Shown here in pieces: positions 1 to 8,033 of a DNA stretch of 39,575 nucleotides. Source of the DNA: Flavobacterium sp. (GTDB lineage Bacteria > Bacteroidota > Bacteroidia > Flavobacteriales > Flavobacteriaceae). Position 1 is the stretch's first letter, and each line of letters opens with the position of its first letter. The notes below the pieces were generated by a model. The model saw only the letters and a list, made by a program, of their open reading frames with translations. It made no database searches and was not told where the DNA came from. The stretch lies in NCBI RefSeq assembly GCF_013822155.1, contig NZ_PNJW01000026.1:1-39575 (forward strand), given 5' to 3'. Position numbers and translations under genes: made by a program.

Positions 1-632
1 CCTTGAAAAAAATTGCAGCATCTGGTAGAAAAGTACTTTTCGTAGCTACCAAAAAACAAGCAAAAGATATCGTAGCCGAAAAAGCTGCTGCCGCGAACAT
101 GCCGTATATCACGGAAAGATGGCCTGGTGGTATGTTAACTAACTTCGTGACTATCCGTAAAGCCGTTAAAAAAATGGCCTCAATTGATAGAATGAAGAAA
201 GATGGCACTTTTAATACACTTTCTAAGAAAGAACGTTTACAAGTAGATCGTCTTCGTGCAAAACTAGAGAAGAACTTAGGTTCTATCGCTGACATGTCTA
301 GATTACCTGCTGCATTATTTGTAGTAGATATCAAAGCTGAACATATCGCAGTAAAAGAAGCACAAAAATTAAACATTCCAGTTTTCGCTATGGTGGATAC
401 AAACTCTGACCCACGTCAGGTTGAATATGTAATTCCAGCTAACGATGATGCTTCTAAATCAATTGACAAAATTTTATCTTTAGTAACCGGTGCTATCATC
501 GAGGGTCTTTCTGAAAGAGGATCTGAAAAAGATGGCGATGCAGTTGTAACTGAAGATGCAGTGGAAGAAGTAGTAGCAACAGCTGCTCCAGCAGTGGAAG
601 TAGAAGAAGCTAAAACAACTTCAGAAGAATAA
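1..632 (+). CDS. rpsB: 30S ribosomal protein uS2, 5' end outside the window
   Basis: Ribosomal protein S2 of the small subunit, which helps recruit S1-type proteins and mRNA near the 30S platform. The frame is open from the left edge, so roughly the first 55-60 residues of a normal S2 are missing; the TTG at position 3 is not a real start. Visible family signatures are GRKVLFVATKKQA, the RWPGGMLTNF block, and VFAMVDTNSDP followed by VIPANDDA near the C-terminus. Beyond the S2 core there is an acidic Ala/Glu/Val-rich tail of about 40 residues, common in Bacteroidetes S2. It is followed 145 bp downstream by tsf, the classical rpsB-tsf order, so the two are probably cotranscribed. Confidence 0.97.
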   Translation, partial: LKKIAASGRKVLFVATKKQAKDIVAEKAAAANMPYITERWPGGMLTNFVTIRKAVKKMASIDRMKKDGTFNTLSKKERLQVDRLRAKLEKNLGSIADMSRLPAALFVVDIKAEHIAVKEAQKLNIPVFAMVDTNSDPRQVEYVIPANDDASKSIDKILSLVTGAIIEGLSERGSEKDGDAVVTEDAVEEVVATAAPAVEVEEAKTTSEE

Positions 633-639
633 ATAATAT

Positions 640-736
640 AAATTCCAATAGGAAAAATTCCAAGTTCCAAAAAATTATCTCTCCAAAAATTGATGATTTA
701 ATAAAATTGGAATTTGGAATTTGATTATTGGAATTT
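640..736. repeat. Imperfect inverted repeat in the rpsB-tsf spacer
   Basis: Two arms of about 30 bp (640-670 and 707-736) are near-complementary to each other. Each is built from AAATTCCAA / TTGGAATTT modules, and they are separated by about 36 bp. The RNA could fold into a long hairpin between the two cotranscribed genes. The modular look suggests a dispersed intergenic repeat rather than a gene-specific regulator, but that is inference. Confidence 0.7.
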
Positions 737-777
737 GTTTTTTTACAAAAAATTAAAAACTTAAAAATAAATACAAA

Positions 778-1740
778 ATGGCAACAATTACTGCTGCAGA
801 CGTAAATAAATTAAGACAAACTACAGGTGCCGGAATGATGGACTGTAAAAAAGCTTTGGTTGAAGCTGAAGGAGATTTCGATAAAGCTATACAAAACCTT
901 AGAGAAAAAGGGCAAAAAGTTGCTGCTAACCGTTCTGACCGTGAGTCTAGTGAAGGAGCTGCTGTTTCTTTTGTAAATGCTGACAAAACTAAAGGAGCTA
1001 TCATTACTTTAAACTGCGAAACAGATTTCGTAGGTAAAAACGAATCTTTTGTTTCTTTAGCTAAACAATTAGTTGAAAAAGCTATCAACTTCTCTTCTAA
1101 AGAAGAATTTTTAGCTTCAGATTTCAACGGAATTACTGTTGCTGAAAAATTAATCGAGCAAACTGGTGTTATCGGTGAAAAAATCGAAATCGGTGGTTTT
1201 GAAATTTTAGAAGGTGCTTTTGTTGGATCGTATGTTCACGTGAACAAAATTGCTGCATTAACTGCAATTTCTGAACCAATTTCTAATGGTGACGTTTTAA
1301 CTAAAGACATCTCTATGCAAGTTGCTTCAATGGGAGCTGATACATTATCTTACAAAGATTTTGATCCTGCTTTCGTTTCTTCTGAACTTGCTGCTCGTAT
1401 TGCTATAATCGAAAAAGAAAATGAAGAAGCAAAACGTTTAGGAAAGACTTTAAAAAATGTTCCTAAATATATTTCTTTCTCTCAATTAACTGAAGAAGTT
1501 ATCAAACAAGCTGAAGAAGATGCTAAAGCTGAATTAAAAGCTGAAGGCAAACCAGAACAAATTTGGGATAAAATTATTCCGGGAAAAATTCAACGTTTCA
1601 TCTCTGATAATACTACTTTAGACCAAGAGAAAGCCTTATTAGATCAAAACTTTATCAAAGACGATAGCAAAAAAGTTAGCGATTACGTTAAAGGATTCAA
1701 CGTTGAAATTACAGGATTCAAAAGAGTTGCTTTAGGGTAA
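778..1740 (+). CDS. tsf: Translation elongation factor Ts
   Basis: EF-Ts, the nucleotide-exchange factor that regenerates EF-Tu-GTP from EF-Tu-GDP in the cytoplasm. The N-terminal UBA-like domain (residues about 4-50) carries the diagnostic LRQTTGAGMMDCKKAL segment, and the core has ITLNCETDFVGKN at about residue 80, the EF-Tu-contacting TDFV motif. The length of 320 residues is longer than the E. coli protein (283) but usual for Bacteroidetes. The ATG at 778 begins MATITAADVNKLR, the expected N-terminus. It lies downstream of rpsB and is followed by a strong intrinsic terminator, so it ends the operon. Confidence 0.98.
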   Translation: MATITAADVNKLRQTTGAGMMDCKKALVEAEGDFDKAIQNLREKGQKVAANRSDRESSEGAAVSFVNADKTKGAIITLNCETDFVGKNESFVSLAKQLVEKAINFSSKEEFLASDFNGITVAEKLIEQTGVIGEKIEIGGFEILEGAFVGSYVHVNKIAALTAISEPISNGDVLTKDISMQVASMGADTLSYKDFDPAFVSSELAARIAIIEKENEEAKRLGKTLKNVPKYISFSQLTEEVIKQAEEDAKAELKAEGKPEQIWDKIIPGKIQRFISDNTTLDQEKALLDQNFIKDDSKKVSDYVKGFNVEITGFKRVALG

Positions 1741-1776
1741 TCTTTTTCTGAATTTGTTTCAGAATTTAAATATTTT

Positions 1777-1809
1777 AAAAACCTCAATTGTAAAAATTGA
1801 GGTTTTTTT
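1777..1809 (+). terminator. Intrinsic terminator after tsf
   Basis: A perfect 13-bp stem (1777-1789 with 1795-1807) with a 5-nt loop, running into a T tract, 37 bp after the tsf stop. Confidence 0.9.
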
Positions 1810-1833
1810 ATGCATTTTAATTACCTTTACTTC

Positions 1834-2049
1834 ATGCAAAACACCGATCCTCTTCATGGCAAAACACTACAATCTATTGTCGAATATTTAGTTGACTATT
1901 ATGGTTTTGAAACTTTAGGAACCCTGATAAAAATTAAATGTTTTACCGAAAATCCTTCCATTAAATCGAGTTTAACATTTTTACGAAAAACAGATTGGGC
2001 CAGAAAAAAAGTGGAAGAACTGTATATTGATACTATTACAAAAAAATAG
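1834..2049 (+). CDS. VF530-family (DUF2132) small DNA-binding-like protein
   Basis: A 71-residue protein matching the VF530/DUF2132 family: the NTDPLHGKTLQ start, LVDYYGFETLG in the middle and NPSIKSSLTFLRKTDWARKKVE at the end are the family's conserved blocks. The family has a compact helical fold suggested to bind nucleic acid; its role is not known. I start at the ATG at 1834 (MQNTDPLHG) and not at 1810, because the upstream ATG sits on the T tract of the tsf terminator and adds residues not expected in the family. It stands alone between tsf and the convergent ald gene. Confidence 0.85.
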   Translation: MQNTDPLHGKTLQSIVEYLVDYYGFETLGTLIKIKCFTENPSIKSSLTFLRKTDWARKKVEELYIDTITKK

Positions 2050-2069
2050 TTTCCTTCAATGATAAAACA

Positions 2070-2104
2070 AAAAATCCCATCGCCTGAAAGTTGATGGGAT
2101 TTTT
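2070..2104. terminator. Bidirectional terminator between VF530 gene and ald
   Basis: A perfect 12-bp stem (2070-2081 with 2093-2104), flanked by A on the left and T on the right, between convergent genes, so it can serve both strands. Confidence 0.88.
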
Positions 2105-2125
2105 AAAACAAACAAACAAAACCTA

Positions 2126-3214
2126 TTAACTAAAATTAAACGTATCAGCTAATTCTTTATATATTATTTCGCCATGAACAATATTAAGTCCTTTTCTTAA
2201 GTCAGGATATCGTTCAGTGGCCATTTCCCATCCTAAATTGGCCAATTTCAACACATACGGCAACGTGACATTCGTTAATGCTAAAGTAGAAGTATAAGGC
2301 ACAGCTCCAGGCATATTTGCCACACAATAATGCACTACGTCATCAATGATATAGGTTGGGTTTTCATGTGTTGTCGCTACTGTTGTTTCAAAACACCCCC
2401 CTTGATCAACTGCTACATCAACCATAACTGTTCCCGGGTGCATCTCTTTCAACATATCACGGGTAATTAATTTGGGAGCTTTCGCACCCGGAATTAAAAC
2501 AGCACCTATGATTAAATCGTGGTTTTTGATATGTCGACGAATATTGTACTCACTTGAAAATTCGGTCACAACATGACTGGGCATCACATCATTTACATAG
2601 CGAAGGCGTTTCATATTAATGTCCAAAATAGTCACATGTGCTCCTAAACCGGCTGCCATTTTTGCAGCTTGAATTCCAACAATTCCAGCTCCAAGCACCA
2701 AAACTTTCCCGGGAGGAACTCCAGGAACACCCCCTAACAACACGCCTCTTCCTTTAATCGGTTTTTCTAAATACTTTGCCCCTTGTTGAATAGCCATTCT
2801 ACCGGCAACTTCCGACATTGGTGTTAATAATGGCAACGAACCGTCTGTTTCTTCCACAGTTTCATAAGCTATACAAACCGCTTTGGAATTAATCATCGCG
2901 ATTGTCAATTCTTCACTTGAAGCAAAATGAAAATAGGTAAAAACTACATGATTTTCTTTTATCAATGGATATTCCTCCGGAATTGGTTCTTTCACTTTCA
3001 CAATCATATCGGACTGTGCATAAACTTCAGCAGCTGTAGGCACTAAAATTGCTCCTACAACAGCATAATCCGTATCAAAAAATCCGCTTCCAAAACCAGC
3101 ATCTTGTTGAACGTAAACTGTATGATTGTTTTTTATCAATTCGAAAACACCTGCAGGGGTCATCCCAACACGACTCTCGTTATTTTTTATTTCTTTAGGA
3201 ACCCCTATTTTCAT
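2126..3214 (-). CDS. ald: Alanine dehydrogenase
   Basis: NAD-dependent L-alanine dehydrogenase, interconverting alanine and pyruvate plus ammonia. The N-terminal catalytic domain has KEIKNNESRV with Arg15, the VKEP segment with Lys75 and FHFAS with His96, matching the substrate-binding residues of the family. The Rossmann nucleotide-binding motif VLGAGIVG lies at about 172-180, and MVDVAVDQGG at about 265 contains the conserved Asp. The length of 362 is normal for the family (about 370). It is transcribed divergently from tag with 159 bp between them and ends at a shared terminator. No truncation or missing residue was seen. Confidence 0.96.
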   Translation of the reverse strand: MKIGVPKEIKNNESRVGMTPAGVFELIKNNHTVYVQQDAGFGSGFFDTDYAVVGAILVPTAAEVYAQSDMIVKVKEPIPEEYPLIKENHVVFTYFHFASSEELTIAMINSKAVCIAYETVEETDGSLPLLTPMSEVAGRMAIQQGAKYLEKPIKGRGVLLGGVPGVPPGKVLVLGAGIVGIQAAKMAAGLGAHVTILDINMKRLRYVNDVMPSHVVTEFSSEYNIRRHIKNHDLIIGAVLIPGAKAPKLITRDMLKEMHPGTVMVDVAVDQGGCFETTVATTHENPTYIIDDVVHYCVANMPGAVPYTSTLALTNVTLPYVLKLANLGWEMATERYPDLRKGLNIVHGEIIYKELADTFNFS

Positions 3215-3348
3215 ACTATTAAATGTATATTATTTAGCGAATTTACACAACTAACCCCTATTTTTAATACTATATTTTAATTTTTATTGATTTTTTAAAG
3301 AACAACCCCTAAATAAAAAGAAAAACACAAATTATGGGTTTCTTTTTT

Positions 3349-3356
3349 TATATTTG
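3349..3356 (+). promoter_or_regulatory. Predicted -7 promoter element for tag
   Basis: TATATTTG matches the Bacteroidetes TAnnTTTG element, 17 bp before the tag ATG. No clear -33 TTG was found. Confidence 0.5.
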
Positions 3357-3373
3357 GTAAAAATGAAGCTGAT

Positions 3374-3934
3374 ATGGAAATTAAAAACAGATGTGCTTGG
3401 TGCGAAAAAGATGATTTATACCGCACTTACCACGATGAAGAATGGGGAAATCCGGTTTATGATGACCAAAAATTATTTGAATTTCTACTATTAGAAACTT
3501 TTCAAGCAGGATTAAGTTGGTACACCGTCTTGGCTAAACGTGAAAATTTCAGAGTAGCTTTTGAAAATTTTGAATATGAAAAAGTAGCTCTTTTTACTGA
3601 AAACCATATTCAGGAATTAATGCAGAATACCGGCATCATAAGAAACCAGCTAAAAATAAGAGCCGCTGTAAGTAATGCTAATGCTTATATAAAAGTGATA
3701 GAAGAATTTGGCACTTTCGCTACATATATTTGGAATTTCACAAACGGAAAACCTTTAGTGAATCAATTTAAAGAATTAAAAGATATTCCGGCATCGACTC
3801 CGCTATCCGATGCAATTAGCAAAGATTTGAAAAAAAGAGGTTTTAAATTTGTAGGCTCAACAGTAGTTTATGCTCACATGCAAGCTACTGGAATGGTAAA
3901 TGATCATTTGTTGAGTTGCTGGAAAAGAAAATAA
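3374..3934 (+). CDS. tag: DNA-3-methyladenine glycosylase I
   Basis: Base-excision enzyme that removes 3-methyladenine from alkylated DNA. It aligns along its whole 186-residue length with E. coli Tag: NRCAWC at the start, YHDEEWG, ETFQAGLSWYTVL, KKRGFKFVGSTVVYAHMQATG and MVNDHLLSC at the end. The zinc-site residues correspond to Cys7, His20, His178 and Cys182, and the active-site acid to Glu41. All are present, so the enzyme should be active. It is divergent from ald and followed by a separate lipoprotein gene; no operon partner is apparent. Confidence 0.96.
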   Translation: MEIKNRCAWCEKDDLYRTYHDEEWGNPVYDDQKLFEFLLLETFQAGLSWYTVLAKRENFRVAFENFEYEKVALFTENHIQELMQNTGIIRNQLKIRAAVSNANAYIKVIEEFGTFATYIWNFTNGKPLVNQFKELKDIPASTPLSDAISKDLKKRGFKFVGSTVVYAHMQATGMVNDHLLSCWKRK

Positions 3935-3983
3935 AAAACATTTTTTTAGCCTATTATTTTAGCTCTCAAGTTTTTTGATTTTG

Positions 3984-4015
3984 TTTGACCCACAAGTAAT
4001 TAAATAGTAATTTTA
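3984..4015 (+). promoter_or_regulatory. Possible promoter for the lipoprotein gene
   Basis: TTTG (3984-3987), a 20-bp spacer, then TAATTTTA (4008-4015), one base off TAnnTTTG, about 40 bp before the ATG. Confidence 0.4.
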
Positions 4016-4053
4016 CACTCATTATGTAAAAACTCCATAAAAAACATTCAGAC

Positions 4054-4701
4054 ATGTTTAAGAAATTTGCTTCATTGACTTTGTTTACTTTTCTACTGAT
4101 TAGCTTTTTAAATTGTGGTAAAAATGAAAAGCAAAAGAATTCTTCGAACGAAAAAATTCAAACTGTTGAAAAAGTTAACAATTCATCTTTAATTATTGAA
4201 GAAAAAGTTGAAAACTCAACAACTCAAAAAATTGAATCGAAAATCATAAAAAAAGTGCCTGTCATAGCGGCTACTGAGCCAATTCCCTCTTTAAGAAAAA
4301 CAGAATCAAAATCAGTTGCCATTCCGAAAAACCATAAAATTTACACCAATTTGTCAGCTATATTAAATACTATTCAAGTTGGACAAACGGTAACAAAGGA
4401 AGAATTAATCAAACAGAATAAGCTACCAAAAGATGCCTCTTCCATAGTTAAAAGTGTAAAAAAAACAGCGGAAAACGAATTATATATTGAATGGAAATCA
4501 ACCTGGTTAGTTGAAAAAGTATCTGATGTAAAACTCAATGATGACAAAATAAAAGTTGAATTTAAGGATAATATTGTCTACACATCAGGCCCTGCCATTG
4601 GCATAAAATATGATGGTAAAATCTACACAGATTTAATCATTAAAGGTGACCGTGCTTATATTCCATCAGTTAAAGAATATAGTTGGCGAATTGGGAAATA
4701 A
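4054..4701 (+). CDS. Hypothetical lipoprotein
   Basis: No family recognised. The 215-residue protein starts with a basic-hydrophobic signal (MFKKFASLTLFTFLLISF) followed by LNCG, so Cys21 is probably lipidated although the lipobox is loose. Residues about 22-90 are Lys/Glu/Ser/Asn-rich and look like a disordered tether. Residues about 95-215 look folded, with alternating charged and hydrophobic residues suggesting beta structure, ending in EYSWRIGK. It is convergent with aat, with only 4 bp between the stop codons and no terminator seen. It is probably an envelope protein of unknown role. Confidence 0.8.
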   Translation: MFKKFASLTLFTFLLISFLNCGKNEKQKNSSNEKIQTVEKVNNSSLIIEEKVENSTTQKIESKIIKKVPVIAATEPIPSLRKTESKSVAIPKNHKIYTNLSAILNTIQVGQTVTKEELIKQNKLPKDASSIVKSVKKTAENELYIEWKSTWLVEKVSDVKLNDDKIKVEFKDNIVYTSGPAIGIKYDGKIYTDLIIKGDRAYIPSVKEYSWRIGK

Positions 4702-4705
4702 TAAT

Positions 4706-5341
4706 CTACCCTTTCAAAACCTTCATATAAACTGCTCTCGATATTTCAAAAGCCCCTAATTTTTCTAAATGGTCATTATGCACTTGGCAATCCAACAAAT
4801 GGTAATTTTCCTCTTTAAGTTTTTGTATTAATGAAACAAAGGCCACTTTACTCGCGTTAGAAACGGTTGAAAACATGCTTTCACCACAAAATACTTTGCC
4901 CAAATCTACTCCATATAAACCGCCAACCAATTCGTTATCTTGCCAAACTTCTACCGATTTTGCATATCCTGTTTCATGTAATTTTATATACGCTTCCAAC
5001 ATTGAATCGGTAATCCAAGTTCCGCGTTGACCTTTTCTTTTTATTTTTTGGCAATTTTTAATCACTTCCGTAAAATTTTGATTAAATGTTATTTTAAAAA
5101 TATTTCGATTTAAAATATTACGCAAACTTTTGGCTATTTTATAATCTTGAGGATTTACCACCATTCGCTCAGACGGACTCCACCACAAAATAGGTTCATC
5201 GTCATCAAACCAAGGAAATATTCCGCTGTGATAAGCCAATAGCAACCTTTCTATACTCAAATCGCCTCCCACTGCGAGAATTCCTTCCGAGGAAGCTTCT
5301 GTTACTGGCGGAAAATATAATTCAGTAGATAAAAAATACAT
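4706..5341 (-). CDS. aat: Leucyl/phenylalanyl-tRNA--protein transferase
   Basis: Adds Leu or Phe from aminoacyl-tRNA to proteins with N-terminal Arg or Lys, marking them for N-end-rule degradation. Conserved blocks are all present: GILAVGGDLS near residue 20, SGIFPWFDDDEPILWWSP around 40-56, RGTWIT, GGLYGVDLGKVFCGESMFS around 139-157, and LLDCQVHNDHLEKLGA near the C-terminus. The length of 211 is typical. No clpS is adjacent in the window. It lies downstream of the DUF3127 gene on the same strand, separated by 115 bp that hold a perfect hairpin, so it is likely a separate transcript. Confidence 0.96.
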   Translation of the reverse strand: MYFLSTELYFPPVTEASSEGILAVGGDLSIERLLLAYHSGIFPWFDDDEPILWWSPSERMVVNPQDYKIAKSLRNILNRNIFKITFNQNFTEVIKNCQKIKRKGQRGTWITDSMLEAYIKLHETGYAKSVEVWQDNELVGGLYGVDLGKVFCGESMFSTVSNASKVAFVSLIQKLKEENYHLLDCQVHNDHLEKLGAFEISRAVYMKVLKG

Positions 5342-5384
5342 GTTATTGAAGATAGATAAACAAAAGAGATATATTGCTAAAACC

Positions 5385-5433
5385 GAAAATCATTCTAAAC
5401 GCATAACCAAGTTAGCCATTTAGAATGATTTTC
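5385..5433 (-). terminator. Hairpin after the DUF3127 gene, probable terminator
   Basis: A perfect 15-bp inverted repeat (5385-5399 with 5419-5433) with a 19-nt loop, just beyond the DUF3127 stop. The T tract after the stem on the minus strand is short, so termination may be incomplete. Confidence 0.6.
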
Positions 5434-5456
5434 TTTTTCTTTCTTCTATTCTCTCA

Positions 5457-5831
5457 CTAGAAAGGCAAATCATCATGCTCTTCTTCATTAAAGTTAGTTG
5501 CCGGTTCAAATGCTTCTGCCGCCGGCATCGGAGGCATTCCTGCAGCAGGAGCTTCTGCTTGCAAACGTTCAATTCTCCATCCTTGAATATCGTTGAAATA
5601 TTTGGTTTCACCTTGTGGGTTAACCCATTCTCTACCTCTTAAATTGATTGAAACTTTTACAGCTTCACCCACTTTATAACTATTCAGCAAATCGCATTTA
5701 TCTTGTACAAAATTAATACTGATGTGTTGTGGATATTGCTCTTCTGTAGAAACAACTAATTCTCTTTTTCTGAATGTAGCACTCACTTGTTGTTCCGGAT
5801 TCACTACTCTGATTTTTCCTGTAACTTCCAT
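5457..5831 (-). CDS. DUF3127 OB-fold protein with an SSB-like C-terminal tail
   Basis: A 124-residue DUF3127 protein, a family common in Bacteroidetes. Residues 1-90 (MEVTGKIRVV, RKRELVV, then GWRIERLQ) look like a small OB-type beta barrel. A Pro/Ala-rich linker follows, and the protein ends in EEEHDDLPF. That layout of fold, flexible linker and acidic DDLPF tip is the one used by single-stranded DNA-binding protein to recruit repair and replication proteins. DNA binding and partner recruitment are inferred, not shown. It lies 35 bp downstream of the flavin reductase gene on the same strand and may share its transcript. Confidence 0.85.
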   Translation of the reverse strand: MEVTGKIRVVNPEQQVSATFRKRELVVSTEEQYPQHISINFVQDKCDLLNSYKVGEAVKVSINLRGREWVNPQGETKYFNDIQGWRIERLQAEAPAAGMPPMPAAEAFEPATNFNEEEHDDLPF

Positions 5832-5866
5832 ACTCTTGATTTTAAAAATTATTAAATTGGCTTATA

Positions 5867-6745
5867 TTAAACTCGTTTGGCTAATAAGACCTTCCAAGCT
5901 GAAACAGCATCTTGTTTATTGAGGAATTCTTTTGCTTTTTCATGCACTTTCATTTCATCAGCAGAACTCAAAACGCCTTTTACTTGAATATTATCTCGTA
6001 CAAATATATTAATTTCTTCGTTGGTTGGCAAACTTTCTACATTCCCTAACATTCCCAAATCATTTCCGTTAAAAACAGTACTTTCTTTGACAAAATCCGG
6101 GATTTGATCTACCCCAATCCCTAATGTTGCCAATGGTTTTGGAATTTCAAAAAGACCTTCATTGGAACGCGAATACCAATTCGCACCCATCCTAGATACT
6201 AAATCAATTTTGTGTTGGTCGATGTTTCCGTTTTCGTCCAAAATCGATTCGTCAATATGCAATTTTACTACTTCACAGATGATTAAATTCCCGGCCCCAC
6301 CTTCGGTCCCTAAACTGATTATTTCATTCACCTTGCATTCAAATTGAACCGGACTTTCTGCTACTCGAAAAGGCTTTACAACCTCAGAAGACAACATGGT
6401 CAAACCGGATTTCAAAAACTCATTTACTCCATCGGCATATTCCGTACTCGAGAGTGACATTTGCTGTACAATTTCATAATTTACCACATTAATCACAACT
6501 TCTCGGGTTGCATCACAATTGATTAAGGTATGTTTTATCGTGTTGTCTCGCACTCTTCGAGCCGGTGAAAAAATCAAAACCGGAGGATTTGAACTAAACA
6601 CATTAAAAAAACTGAATGGTGATAAATTAGGATTGCCATTTTTGTCAAGCGTGCTGGCAAATGCAATTGGTCTCGGACCAACAGCACTCTGTAAAAAGCC
6701 TTGCAATTTTAACGGAGAAACATCTTTAGGAGAAATACTAACCAT
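5867..6745 (-). CDS. Flavin reductase-like FMN-binding protein
   Basis: A member of the flavin reductase-like family with an FMN-binding split barrel. The core carries QSAVGPRPIAFAST, NLSPFSFFNVFSSNPPVLIFSP and, later, EFLKSGLT and FECKV, the usual family landmarks. At about 292 residues it is the longer type, with an extra C-terminal region. I start at ATG 6745 (MVSISPKD) and not 6793, because a TACATTTG promoter element lies between the two ATGs and the shorter form fits the family. The substrate cannot be told. It is divergent from the histidine kinase gene. Confidence 0.88.
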   Translation of the reverse strand: MVSISPKDVSPLKLQGFLQSAVGPRPIAFASTLDKNGNPNLSPFSFFNVFSSNPPVLIFSPARRVRDNTIKHTLINCDATREVVINVVNYEIVQQMSLSSTEYADGVNEFLKSGLTMLSSEVVKPFRVAESPVQFECKVNEIISLGTEGGAGNLIICEVVKLHIDESILDENGNIDQHKIDLVSRMGANWYSRSNEGLFEIPKPLATLGIGVDQIPDFVKESTVFNGNDLGMLGNVESLPTNEEINIFVRDNIQVKGVLSSADEMKVHEKAKEFLNKQDAVSAWKVLLAKRV

Positions 6746-6762
6746 GCTTATTTGTGTTTCTA

Positions 6763-6770
6763 CAAATGTA
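6763..6770 (-). promoter_or_regulatory. Predicted -7 element for the flavin reductase gene
   Basis: TACATTTG on the minus strand, 17 bp before the ATG at 6745. Its position argues against the longer reading frame starting at 6793. Confidence 0.5.
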
Positions 6771-6847
6771 TAAAATTGAAAAGTATTTGCCACTCGATTT
6801 TTTTAATTCCAATAAGATTTTACTACTTTTATCCTAAATACTTTTTT

Positions 6848-8002
6848 ATGCAGTTTTCTGAAAGTCGAAATGTCACCCGGTGGATTTTAATACTCACGTC
6901 GTTTGTGATTGTTTCGTTGATACTTTGGAATACTTATACTTTTTTTCAACGTTTTAAAAAAGATGAACGCTTGAAAATGGAACTTTGGGCAGAAGCACAA
7001 ACTAATGTTTTCAGTTCAGATGTTGATGCAGATATTAGTCTTCCGCTAAAAATTATTAGCAATACGACAACTATTCCAATCATTGTAACCGATGAAAACG
7101 ACAGCATTGTCAACAAAACAAACATTGAAGATATTGACGAAAAGGATTCTGCAAAACTCAGGAGCTTGTTAGAAAAATTAAAAAAGGAAAATGACCCGAT
7201 TGTGATGGAATATGTCGAAGGAAAATTTCGTTATTTATATTACGGTGATTCCTCTTTGTTAAATAAATTAAAATATTATCCGCTTGCTTTACTGTTAATT
7301 ATTTTTCTTTTTGGATTACTGGTTTTCAATTTTTATCAAACTTCTAAAATTGCTACACAAAATAAACTTTGGGCCGGTATGGCTAAAGAAACCGCTCATC
7401 AAATTGGCACTCCTTTATCATCACTCATTGGTTGGTTGGAAATTTTGAAAGCTGAAAATGTTGCTGAATCTACCCTATTGGAAATACAAAAAGACATCAC
7501 ACGATTACAAACAATTACTGACCGATTTTCTAAAGTGGGCTCTGAACCCGTTTTGGAAAAATTAGACATTATAGCTGAAACAGAACAATCCTATGATTAC
7601 CTTAAATCTCGGTTTTCAAAACAAGTAGAATTTACTTTTCTTGCCCCTCCACATCCAATATTTGTTTCTATCAATCCTGCTTTACATAGTTGGACTATTG
7701 AAAATTTAGTTAAAAATGCCATTGATGCGATGAAAGGTCGCGGAAAATTGGACTTAAATATTATTGAAGAAGAAAAAGAAGTAAGAATTTATGTTTCTGA
7801 TAGCGGAAAAGGCATTCCTAAAAATCAATTTAAAAAGGTATTTGATCCCGGATTTACTACCAAAAAAAGAGGTTGGGGATTGGGACTTTCCTTAACCAAA
7901 CGCATTGTGGAAGAATACCACAAAGGAAAAATCAAAGTGCACCATTCAGAAATTGATAAAGGCACTACAATGATGTTAAGTTTTAAAAAGACAACTTCAT
8001 AA
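6848..8002 (+). CDS. Membrane sensor histidine kinase
   Basis: A 384-residue histidine kinase. A first membrane segment (about 11-31), an extracytoplasmic sensor region of about 110 residues, and a second membrane segment (about 144-163) precede the kinase. The phosphoacceptor is His184 in ETAHQIGTPLSSL. The ATP-binding domain has the N box ENLVKNAIDAM (about 285-295), G1 DSGKGIP (318-324), the F box FDPGFTTK and G2 GWGLGLSL (342-349), so it should be catalytically competent. The ATG at 6848 puts the first helix near the N-terminus; the frame is open further upstream but over promoter DNA. No response regulator is next to it, so it is an orphan here and its signal is unknown. Confidence 0.93.
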   Translation: MQFSESRNVTRWILILTSFVIVSLILWNTYTFFQRFKKDERLKMELWAEAQTNVFSSDVDADISLPLKIISNTTTIPIIVTDENDSIVNKTNIEDIDEKDSAKLRSLLEKLKKENDPIVMEYVEGKFRYLYYGDSSLLNKLKYYPLALLLIIFLFGLLVFNFYQTSKIATQNKLWAGMAKETAHQIGTPLSSLIGWLEILKAENVAESTLLEIQKDITRLQTITDRFSKVGSEPVLEKLDIIAETEQSYDYLKSRFSKQVEFTFLAPPHPIFVSINPALHSWTIENLVKNAIDAMKGRGKLDLNIIEEEKEVRIYVSDSGKGIPKNQFKKVFDPGFTTKKRGWGLGLSLTKRIVEEYHKGKIKVHHSEIDKGTTMMLSFKKTTS

Positions 8003-8008
8003 AATGAA

Positions 8009-8030
8009 AAATCCCGATTGCTCGGGATTT
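8009..8030. terminator. Bidirectional terminator between kinase and HIT genes
   Basis: A perfect 9-bp GC-containing stem (8009-8017 with 8022-8030) with a TTGC loop, between convergent genes. Confidence 0.85.
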
Positions 8031-8033
8031 AAA

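Noticed and set aside
753..1127. 124-codon minus-strand ORF antisense to tsf
   Set aside because: It lies wholly opposite a conserved gene and has no recognisable protein features; it is a shadow frame.
1810..1833. Upstream ATG for the VF530 gene
   Set aside because: It overlaps the T tract of the tsf terminator, and the added residues do not belong to the family; ATG 1834 was used.
5420..5611. 63-codon minus-strand ORF
   Set aside because: It overlaps the DUF3127 gene in another frame and extends into the terminator hairpin; it is a shadow.
6746..6793. Longer N-terminus for the flavin reductase-like protein
   Set aside because: A TACATTTG promoter element lies within it and the added residues do not look like the family's start.
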